From Purshia tridentata (Eukaryota; Streptophyta; Magnoliopsida; Rosales; Rosaceae), in contig QANT01005631.1 of the NCBI GenBank assembly GCA_003254885.1, positions 1 through 64,000 on the forward strand: a stretch of 64,000 nt of DNA, given 5' to 3'. Shown here piece after piece: positions 12,455 to 25,258 of the stretch. Position 1 is the stretch's first letter, and each line of letters starts with the position of its first letter. Both the position numbers and the translations under genes were made by a program. The notes under the pieces are model-generated. The model saw only the letters and a list, made by a program, of their open reading frames with translations. It had not been told where the DNA came from and did no database searches.

Positions 12455-14260
12455 GCCCTTTTAATATGGGATCTCATATATAATTTTATTTGTGGGATCC
12501 TTTATGGGGCCCACTACATATAGTATTTCAACGATCCGAACTATTTAATCTTTAGGTCTCTATTTAAAGATTATCTGTGCAAAAAATTAGTTAAATTGGA
12601 AATCATTTGCCTATTTAACTTTGATCAAACAAATAGACGAATCAAATATCTTTCATGAAACCGTCTATTTGTTGGATCAAACTTAGATGGGTAAATGGTT
12701 TCTGATTTGGCTAATTTTTTACAAGAATGATCTATGAATAGAGACATAAAAAATAGACTGTTTGGATTATTGAAAAATTACATGGAGTGGGCCTATTTGA
12801 CGATCCCACAATTAACCTTAAATGTGGGATCCCACATTTAAGGTTAATTGTGAGATAGGTCTGATAGGCCCACTCCATATAATTTTTCAACAATCCAAAC
12901 TATATTTTTTATGTTTCTATTCATAGATCATCCTTGCAAAAAATTAACCAAATCGAAAACCATTTACCTATTTAAGTTTGGTTCGACAAATAGACGGTTT
13001 CATGAAAGATATTTGGTTCGTCTATTTATTTGATCAAAGTTAGATAAGCAAATAATTTCTGATTTGGCTAATTTTTTGCAAGAATAATCTTTGAATAAAG
13101 ACTTAAAGATTAGACAGTTCGGATCATTGAAATATTATATGGAGTGGGCCCCATGAGGAATCCCACAAATAAAATTATATATGGGATCCCACATTAGAAG
13201 AGGCCTGTATATATATAGCTACTCTTGCATATATTGAATGGTACTCATATGTTGTTAATATTATATGGAGTGGGCCCCATGAGGAATCCCACAAATAAAA
13301 TTATACATGGGATCCCACATTAGAAGAGGCCTGTATATATATATAGCTACTCTTGCATATATTGAATGGTACTCATATGTTGTTAATATATGTTTAAAGA
13401 TCATTCTTGCAAAAAATTAAGCAAATCGGAAACCATTAAGCTATCAAACTTTGATCAAATAAGTAGACGAACAAAATATTTCGATAAACACTTGAAATTG
13501 TGATCAATTAATCAACGGTCAAATGGTCTCCGATTAATCTAATTTTTTGCAAGCACGATTCTTTAATGGAGACCAAAAAAGTAGACGGTTCCGATTATCG
13601 AAATACAATGTGTAGTGAGCCCATGAGGGATCCCACATTTAGGCTTAAATGTGAAATTCCACACTAGAAGGTGCCTGTATATATATATATATAGCTACTC
13701 TTGCATATATTGAATAGTACTCATATGTTGTTAATATATGTTGTTGCAGACTTGTGTTGTGAGAGTGAGAAAACGGTGTTGTGATGAACACTTTGAAAAA
13801 ATAAAGAAGAAGTTCCAGAAAATTAACGGTACAAATTAGCAGTACTTGTTTTAAACTCATTAACCGTACTGGTTTGATTATTAATTGTGATTTTAAAACT
13901 TAATTTGGGTACCTACGTAGGAGTAAACTACATCGCCATAGATGGAAAAAAGAGGAAGATAACAGTTTGTGGTGATATAAATGTAGCCACAATCATTGAG
14001 AAAATACGAAAGTATAGGAAAGTTGCATCGCTGGTGTTCTACAAAAAGGACCATCGTCGTCAACATACTCGAAACAAACTATTTCATGATCACCAGCAAA
14101 CAGAAACAAAACTATGTTATTCCGAGGTAAGAAATTAAACCATGTAGTAATTGTGAGTAATTTTTCTAGTCGCTATAGAAAAGAAAATCATCTCTGATTT
14201 TGTTTTATTTAACAGATTTTGCAGCAACTATTTTCTAGTTTTCGCCCTTGTTTTTCTTGA
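11371..14260 (+). CDS. Two-domain heavy-metal-associated (HMA) protein with N-terminal repeats
   Basis: Six exons: 11371-11721, 11853-11931, 12153-12382, 13750-13828, 13921-14126, 14216-14260, giving 329 residues. The first exon encodes about 5.5 copies of a 20-residue unit (SNSKCSALALMENHLVDSPM). Exons 2-3 form an HMA (ferredoxin-like, metal or ligand binding) domain from residue 118, with CKLC at 128-131. Exons 4-5 form a second HMA domain from residue 221, where the aligned motif reads C231-D-E-H234. Both domains split at the same N-G codon (phase 1), so the second arose by exon-pair duplication. The tail after domain 2 is basic and ends ILQQLFSSFRPCFS; there is no CaaX prenylation box as in HIPP proteins. 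Metal binding is family knowledge and was not shown here. Intron 3 is 1.37 kb and stuffed with foldback elements, so two shorter transcripts are possible. Confidence 0.75.
12415..12451. repeat. (TA)n microsatellite
   Basis: About 18 TA units directly abut the left end of the foldback element. A TA-rich tract also follows its right end, so the element probably inserted into it. Confidence 0.9.
12452..13207. mobile_element. 756-bp foldback (MITE-like) element
   Basis: The whole segment is one imperfect palindrome centred on GGGATCCC at 12829/12830. The left end CAGGCCC matches the right end GGCCTG, and arms of about 378 bp pair throughout, with motifs such as 'tggagtgggcc', 'ttttttgcaaga' and 'catgaaa' recurring in inverse order. 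It has no open frame. It is non-autonomous, of unassigned superfamily, and lies in HMA intron 3, flanked by TA-rich sequence. Confidence 0.8.
13132..13385. repeat. 126-bp tandem duplication of element end plus flank
   Basis: 13132-13257 and 13258-13385 are nearly identical. Each has the element's right terminal part (tggagtgggcccc to ggcctg) and the host flank 'tagctactcttgcatatattgaatggtactc'. Confidence 0.85.
13386..13738. mobile_element. Third, diverged copy of the foldback family
   Basis: Contains the same internal blocks (ttcttgcaaaaaattaa, tagacga, ggatcccacattta) and ends at about 13676 with gtgcctgtatat. The flank 'tagctactcttgcatata' follows a third time. It is more diverged than the 12452-13207 copy, so it is probably older. 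Confidence 0.65.
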
Positions 14261-15673
14261 GCAGGTAATGTATCAAATACAGCTTTTGATTTGAATATTA
14301 ATCTTAATAGGCAAATCTAATACCCCTTTTGCGATGAAATTGTTTTGTTCTTTTTGGCAGTTCAGCATATTTGATATTGACTTTTTGGAGATATGCTCAT
14401 TTTGAGAAGAATCAACATATGATCGAATTCAGTCTCACAGTCTTATTTTTGTCGCTATATTAGTGTTACTTGGACCAACTTAATTAGTAGTATTCTATAT
14501 ATCTTAGATACGTATTTTTCCCTAAGCTTGATTTATGAACAAATTATTCATAAAAGAAAAAAGGTATCACTTTTTGTTATTGAATTCATCTTTAGTAGAG
14601 TGATTGTATCATTAAATATCTCACGATCGCTAAGTTACAAAATTTATGAATATTTCTCCAATGTGAGATATGTATATATAACTTCATATACGCAATAGTG
14701 ACAAAGAAGAAACATGTATGGTTATTGACAATTGTCTGATATACATTCATTAAAGTGGAAAATCTGTCTTCATAATCTTTATATATAAAAAAAAAAAACA
14801 TTTCATTGAATATTTTGTTTTCTTCTAATTGGACCGCGTCTCGAATATGTTAGGACTGGCCCTGTCTTGTCTCCTTACTTAAGACAAAAGGAGAGAGGGA
14901 TTTGGGGAAGGCTTTTTTACGCAAATACCACCTGAACTATAAAGAGTGTGCTTCCATACCTTCTAAACTTCTTTTTTTATCATTTACCACATAAAATTAG
15001 CAATATGTGTCAAAGTGACACCTATAGTCAATTTTTCAGTTAAATCATTAACTTTTTTCTCAAATTTCCAAATTTACCTTTAAAAAGTTTTTGTTTTCCT
15101 TAATTACACTTGAGGGCAAATTCGAAAATTTAAGAAAAAAATTGATGATTTAATAGAAAAATTGATTATAGGTGTCATATTGGCACATATTAATAATTTC
15201 ATGTGGTAAATAGTAAAAAAAAAGTTTAAGTGGTACAGAAGCACATCCTCTATAGTTCAGGTGGTATTTACGTAAAAAAAACTCTTTGAAAATCCGCAGA
15301 AACAGTAAAACCCAATTTCTATGAATAAAAATCATCCCTTGATTTCCGCTATTTTTAGATTCTGACACACTTGACAAAACCAAAAAAAACAAAAAAGAAT
15401 CCACTCCCATTAATTTCAATCTCCCCCTCCTTCTCTTCAACTACTCCTCCCCGTCCGTACAAGTATGGTCTAAGAATATACCCTTTTCAATCCCTCTTTA
15501 TATTGATATATATTATTTACTACGATGGTATTTCAAATCTCTATTTTTTTTTTGGTTGATTTGATGATCATTGTCGTTGCAAATTCAGAGAATTTTTGTG
15601 ACGTGAGTGAAAGAGGAGGAGGGTGTGATTTTGTATGACAATTTAGTTTTTTAAATTTTTTGTGAAATGATAA
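14261..15673. other. Intergenic between HMA and PB1 genes
   Basis: No gene seen. It holds the HMA 3' end, a foldback element (14913-15280) and the PB1 gene's 5' UTR and promoter, with a pyrimidine-rich stretch around 15410-15450. Confidence 0.6.
14913..15280. mobile_element. Foldback MITE-like element, ~368 bp
   Basis: The left end (ttttttacgcaaataccacc at about 14913) pairs with the right end (ggtggtatttacgtaaaaaa). The pairing continues through 'tgaactata', the 'gtgtgcttcc'/'gaagcacat' block and a 'tgtcaaagtgacacctata' block near the centre. No target-site duplication could be confirmed and there is no coding capacity. This kind of palindromic element is common in plant genomes. Confidence 0.8.
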
Positions 15674-16724
15674 ATGGCGGGTGAGGCTGGTGGTGGAGAC
15701 GAGGTGTCATCGCCCAAGAACAGGGTGAAGTTCTTGTACAGCTATGGAGGCAAAATCCTGCCCAGGCCGGCCGATGGTCTGCTCAAGTACGTCGGCGGTG
15801 AGACGCGTGTCATCGCCTTGTCCCGCAACGTAACTTTCTCTGGTATGCATCATGTAATATACAATTGAGAAATAAATACTCATTTTATTTGGAAAATGAA
15901 TGCATCAATTAATTATATTAATGACAGAGCTGATGAAGAAAGTGGGTGCACTATTTGACGGGGAAATGGTGTTGAAGTACCAGTTAGTGGCGGAAGATCT
16001 GGATGCCCTAGTGTCCGTACGAAGCGACGAAGATCTGAAGCACATGATGGACGAATACGATAGACAACAAACCCAAGGGAGCGCCAGGCTACGAACCTTC
16101 TTGTTCCCGTCCAAGCCGATCTTGATTGATACCCAATCACCGCTGGAGGCTCACCAGCTCGACCAGCGCTACATCGACGCCATCAACGGCATAATCCGTT
16201 CATCATCAAAACCCCCCTCCACCGGGATTCCCACTCCGGTCATCGCGACCAGCCCCAGCATCAGCATGTCGTCAGCTTGTTCGTCTCCCAAATCAGCCTC
16301 CCCGGACCACCACCACCACGCTTTCGTCGACATCAGCACCCGATTTTCGCCGGCTTTTTCCCCTCCAAATATTCTGATGCATAAAGTGCATAGCTCGCCC
16401 AGCATTTGCAGTAGCTTCAACCTTCAACCACCTTACACAAGCCCCGGCGGCGGCGGGGGAGGACATGCTCCCCGTCACCACTACCATTATCATCACGGCC
16501 ACCAACCATCTTCCAGAAGCCCTCACCACCGAGCTGGTGGGCCAGGGCCGCCATTGTGTCCATCCAATAATTACAACAGCAACTACTCGAATACTTCTAG
16601 GCACCCGAGACCAAGTGGAGGAGAAGCATCTTGTAGCAAGTGCGGTTTCTATGATGATAACAGGCTCGAAAAGGCTGAGAGTATTACACTTTCTAGAAGT
16701 CACAGAAGATCGTGCTGGGACTAA
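15674..16724 (+). CDS. PB1 domain-containing protein
   Basis: Two exons, 15674-15842 and 15928-16724, 321 residues. The PB1 domain spans about residues 17-105. It begins VKFLYSYGGKILPRP, includes YVGGETRVIAL, and has the acidic OPCA-type end DLDALVSVRSDEDLKHMMDEYD. PB1 domains pair basic and acidic faces in signalling and autophagy proteins; this one has both faces. The rest is low-complexity: Ser/Pro-rich, a Gly run, a His-rich patch (RHHYHYHHGH) and a short C-terminal CSKCGFYDD segment. No kinase domain follows, so it is one of the small plant PB1-only proteins of unknown function. Codons are GC-rich in exon 2 compared with neighbours. Confidence 0.88.
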
Positions 16725-17298
16725 AATTAACCAACACAACAAATTATATAATTTTTTAAATTTTTTTTAAGAAAAGAAAAGAAATATGTTTTTCGAAACA
16801 TCAGTGAATAGAATTTGACAGAACAAATGTAGTGAATTTACTAGCACATTTGAAAAACTTCTTCTGTTCTGTATCAATGTATGGTGTCTTTAGCTTCTTT
16901 TTCTTCTGTAATATTGGTTGGTTTGTAAAAGAGCAAGACAGACAAATCAGATTCTGTATAGGAATACTGTTGATATTAGTAAAAGCAAGCAAGTCATACA
17001 TAGCTAAGTCAAGTACATTATATTCCATTTAAATGAATCGCTGCTGCTGCTTAAACAAATGTGCACGGGAACCAATTACCCCAGCATCTCGCTATTGATC
17101 GTGGGTCGCCTATTTAATTTCCAGTAACTAAGTCCTCTACCATCTAAAAACAGTGTTCCTCAATTCTCCGTAAAAACAAAAGGGACACATTGACCCCAAC
17201 GCATATCCGATCCCATCCCGGCAAAACAAATTCTTCTTATACACATTTACTGAGAAAGAAGACAAACAAGAAATCCACTACCTATCCTAACATTTTGC
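16725..17298. other. Convergent 3' spacer
   Basis: The space between the PB1 gene (+) and the Hsp70 gene (-) should hold both 3' UTRs. No other feature is seen. Confidence 0.7.
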
Positions 17299-21118
<3,820 letters not shown>

Positions 21119-22163
21119 TTTTGAGAGTTTTCAGGTGCAAAATTGGGAATAATATATTAGGGCTTTGATTTATATGTATAGGAAAGAGTTGGTTGAGCTT
21201 GTAGTCTGGAGGACTGTCAGTTCTCTGAGAAGGGAGCTGCGGAGGATTGAGGAGATAAAGGGGGAGGACAAGGGTTTTCGGGAGGGAGAGAGTGAGGGTT
21301 AGGTGGTGCCACGTGGAAGAATTCTGGAATGATCGATTGCTCTGTTTTGATTCGATTGACGGGCAGGATTTCTGACCGTGCGATTGCGGCCCGCTGCCCG
21401 GTTCGAAGAATCGAGGTAGTTGTAGGAAGTCTAGAAGATGGGCCTGGTTTGGTGCCGCCTAAATAACTTACAAGAAGTGAAAGAAGTGTGAAAAACTTGC
21501 GACGACGTTACAAGATACTGCGAGTTTAGGATTATACGAAAAATGATCGAATATAACCGATGTACCCGATATACTGTTGTTATTAAGATAAAATAATAAC
21601 ACATAAGGGAAACAAATATTTAAAAAACAAGTTGAAACTCTCTAACATTTTTGGTGTAACATAAAGTCAAATTACCTCTGAGTCTTTTTATGTAGTACAA
21701 GGTTAAATGGGAAAAAAAAAAAAAAAAAACTCAATTCATTCCTAGCTACCCTTGTAATCCTCTTCTCCTAAAACTAATAATAATGACTTTTTAATCACTT
21801 TTTGACAAAAATACATTTTTAAAGGGATAAAATGGTCAACAAAGTGAGAGTGAAATGCTCAAGTACATATCATCCATATATCCTTAATTAAATTTCTACT
21901 TAGATGAATTTGAAGCCTGCATTCTACACCAAGTTACCAACAGATCGATGCAAGTTTCATGACTGAAGAAGTTATATATTTCAAACTTGAAGGGGGACAG
22001 CAGTCTGCATGTGCAACAGATTACAAATTCCATGAAACTAGCTTCAATCTCAATAAGTTCATAAGTTGTATTTTATTCATTAAATATTAGAAGCTAATTA
22101 ATTAGCACAATATGAATTATTTAATTAAGTAACTGGATCTTTAAACCCCAGCCATTTCAATTA
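21119..22163. other. Intergenic between Hsp70 and the methyltransferase
   Basis: Hsp70 5' UTR and promoter to about 21.45 kb, then AT-rich sequence with a poly-A run near 21711-21730. The methyltransferase 3' UTR should lie at the far end. No gene seen. Confidence 0.65.
21308..21330 (-). promoter_or_regulatory. G-box and heat-shock-element-like motifs upstream of Hsp70
   Basis: About 190-210 bp before the start codon lie CCACGTGG (G-box core) and TTCTGGAA (two inverted HSE units). A further GAA three bases before the TTC makes a near three-unit HSE. Function is inferred from the motifs only. Confidence 0.4.
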
Positions 22164-23121
22164 TTACAGTCTGACTTTTCCAGCAAGCATAAAAGCCTTG
22201 TAGCTAATAGACCTAATCAATTTAGAACCACCCCAAGCAGCCTCAAACTCCTTAACCACATTCTCAGACAACAAATCCACACCTTGATCCTTGGCCGTAG
22301 TGACTGCCGACCACGAGCTCAACATCTTCAAAAACCCTCCAAACGACAGCTCCTTGGGAATATCCAGCGCCACCGGACTTCCCTGGCACCCAAAGCCCAC
22401 ATCTTCAAAAGGAAACGGCAGCGTCTTGTACCCATCAAACACGTACTTGATGTTCCGGTCCCAAAAAGACAGAGTTGTGTCATGGAACTTTTTCATGATT
22501 GGATCGAATGAGGGATCAACTTCAATGGCATTGTACCCCCAAACTGCAAACACGCCTCCCGGCTTTTTGAGGAGGCGGGAGACGAGGTTGTAGAAGTTTG
22601 GGAGGTCGAACCAGTGGACAGCTTGAGCCACGGTCACCAAGTCAACTGAGTTTTCTGCCCCGAACAAGGCGATGAGTTGGTCATCTGTGGTGGCGGTTAT
22701 TAGTGGTGTGTGGACGTATCGAACGCGAGGGTGCGGCGTTGCATGCTGCAACTGGAACTCACTCACGTCGGTTCCGATTACTTTTTCGTAGTGCTCGGCA
22801 ACCTGCGCGCATAAAGATCCAGTTCATACATATCGATCAATTGGCATCCATAGTTTGGTGATCCGAGAACGAGATAATATTCCATTAAATAATCAAATTA
22901 AGCATAAATTGACAGCGATTAAGTAGCTAAGAATTGCAAGAGATCGAAAGAGAGAGAGAGAGACTAACACCAAGAGCGGCTTGACCATTGCCAGTTCCAA
23001 CATCCCAAGCAAGTGAGTGGTGAGGAGTGAGAGCTGCCAAGTTGGAGTACCATTCCTTTGGGTAACTTGGCCTTCCATCCAAGTACACTTGTGCTTGCTT
23101 GTCAAACAACCCCGCCATCAT
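22164..23121 (-). CDS. SAM-dependent methyltransferase (Methyltransf_11 type)
   Basis: Two exons, 22969-23121 and 22164-22802, about 263 residues. Motif I reads WDVGTGNGQAALG (SAM-binding glycine loop), followed by the acidic end of strand 2 (VIGTDVSEFQL) and the DLVTVAQAVHWFDLPNFY block. This matches the small plant family related to embryo-abundant protein and trans-aconitate methyltransferase-like enzymes. The family's substrate is not certain and cannot be read here. Two adjacent ATGs (23121 and 23118) open the frame; homologues usually start MAGLFDKQA, which would be the second. It is transcribed away from the defensin gene. Confidence 0.9.
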
Positions 23122-24293
23122 CCAATTCTTTGTTTGCAACAACAACACAAAGCTAGCCCATCGGTTTTAACGGAGAGTAAGCTGAGGTATATGCTTACGT
23201 CCTCATTCTTATTTTTTTAAAACATTTCTTGGACTATTATACGGCATACCTCTATCAAGATAATTTTAATATTTATTCAATATTTATATATACATATTCA
23301 ATTTGACAACAAAATAAAATATCATTTCCCTTTGGAAATTCGATCATGGAAACCACTCCAAATAAGCCTGCTAATTCACCACTTTAATTTGTTGCATATA
23401 TTAATTCTTATGTCGGTTGTAGTAGTTGAGTCTCACTAACACTAAACTAATTAATTTCCTTTTATTGGGCGACCAAGAGGACTAATTTAATTCATATAAT
23501 TCAAGTTTATTCTTTCTTTAGAAAGTTTGAAATTTAATTAACATAACTATTAGACTATTACGTACCTACCCCTCCACGTTTCTTTCTATTTCGTAAGCTA
23601 GCTAAAAAGAGTAGATTACAACTACTTGGAACATCATTTTTAGGAGAGCGGAAAACGACTGAGCAGAGAGCCAAAATTGATGTAATCTTGTATTTAATAG
23701 TGACTATTCTTATTTCTTGATATATATTGTTGGCCTCTTGCATGTGTGTGTTTCTGTAACAACCTTGCCATTGAGGGAGTGGAAGATTAATATTCCCTTA
23801 AATTTGGAGTAGCCCCCAAAGCTATAAAAGTGCCTCCAAGTTTCCTTTGCCTATATAAATAGGCAACTTGTTGATGAAATAAAATGCACTATCTTCCAAT
23901 CTCTATTTCTTCTAAAACATATTCAAAATGTGATGAAGTAATTCGTGAACCAGGCAAGTATCAAATACGCTTCGACAAAAAAGGTCAAATGTGCTTGAAA
24001 ATTGAGGGACCAATTTAGATTGGAATAGTTTTAAGTTTAGTAAAGAGGATAGAGAGTCACTCATTCTCCTCAAGCGTAGGAACCCCAAGTTGATTAGCCA
24101 AATAAGTGGTTTAGAGAGTCCGCTGGAGCTAAAAGTTCTCCCTAAACCCTATTTTTGCTAATTAGAGAGTTGTTAAGATGTCTGTTAATCCACACCTATA
24201 TAAGGCCCTGCATGGTTATAATCCCCGGCATCAATCATCCCATCCATCTCCCACGTAATTCACACGTGCACATACACACAAATACAAATCAAG
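23122..24293. other. Divergent spacer, methyltransferase/defensin
   Basis: AT-rich. Around 23850-23890 there is a promoter-like segment (TATAAATAGG, then TGATGAAATAAAATGC) that resembles the start of a retroelement LTR or of a noncoding transcript. No open frame is attached. The defensin promoter lies at its right end. Confidence 0.5.
24195..24204 (+). promoter_or_regulatory. TATA box of the defensin gene
   Basis: CCTATATAAG about 95 bp before the ATG, at the right spacing for a short 5' UTR. Confidence 0.65.
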
Positions 24294-24749
24294 ATGGAGC
24301 GCTCCATGCGTTTATTTTCCGGTGCCTTGATCCTCATCATACTTCTAGTAGCTACTGGTATCTATCTTTCTCATGCGTCCTTGTTATTTTGATTTTTGTA
24401 ATACACATGAAACTAATAGATAAGTGTACTCGTAAAATTAAATGAAACGGCAAAGTTGATGGTTAATTTGATCGAGCATGCATAATAATAATGTAGAATT
24501 AATTTACTTACTAATACATATATATTATATATATTCCATGTTGAATTGACAGAGATGGGAGCAGTAGTTGCTGAGCCAAGACATAGTGGAGGTAAGTACA
24601 AGGCTTGCGAGACTCGGAGCAGTATGTTCAAGGGAATTTGTGTGTTTACTAGCAGCTGTGAATCTGCTTGCAAACATGAGCGCGGCGGCTTTACCGGAGG
24701 CCATTGTCGTGGCCTCCGCCGTAGTTGCTACTGCACTAAAGTTTGTTAA
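24294..24749 (+). CDS. Plant defensin (gamma-thionin)
   Basis: Secreted antifungal or defence peptide of the plant defensin family. Two exons, 24294-24357 and 24553-24749, 86 residues. Residues 1 to about 29 are a signal peptide (hydrophobic core ALILIILLVA). The single phase-1 intron lies in the signal peptide, as is usual. The mature part has eight cysteines spaced C-x10-C-x5-C-x3-C-...-C-x6-C-x1-C-x3-C, including the CxxxC/CxC cystine-stabilised alpha-beta core. It is basic. The segment between C4 and C5 carries GGFTGG, which contains the GxC-type gamma-core (GGHC). An AATAAA follows the stop at about 24822. It converges with the GAR synthetase gene. Confidence 0.93.
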
Positions 24750-25258
24750 TCTTTAGTACTCATGTATTACGGTGGGAGATGATTGATCCATGTACCATGG
24801 TTGTGTGCAATGAGAATTAATAAACATTGATTTCCCTAATTAGTTATTGTCCTTCTTTTTGGTTTCAGAAAAACATAATAATGCATTACCAATGGAATAT
24901 TGATTGGATGATCTACTAAACTTTAATTAACTAACATCAACTAATTAAAAAAATTATAGAAGATAATTGAAAATTTAAGTTTAGAATGTTTTATCTCAAC
25001 TACAACTTGGTTTGATCTTTTACTGCAAATTTTTTATGAAAATATGCGACTTTGGAATTCTAGTTTCTATATGTTGCCTTGTCGGTCTGCAGGGCTATTA
25101 CGTATGAGCCCCAAAAAAGGGCAAAGGTGTTTCTCATATGGCACTCAATGTCAGACATCTGTAATATGAAAAGAAACATAACAAATTATCCCCCTCTTTT
25201 TTTATTTGTTTTTTTCTTTTGGGCAGTAGTACAAATGTTCCTTTAGTTTACCCTCTTG
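24750..25258. other. Convergent 3' spacer, defensin/GAR synthetase
   Basis: AT-rich, with the defensin poly-A signal. A T-rich stretch at 25195-25220 may belong to the GAR synthetase 3' UTR. Nothing else seen. Confidence 0.65.

Noticed and set aside
16293-16742. 149-codon frame antisense to the PB1 gene
   Set aside because: Overlaps low-complexity GC-rich coding sequence; no domain seen.
21380-21420. GGTTCGAA, a possible tRNA T-loop
   Set aside because: No cloverleaf arms can be paired around it.
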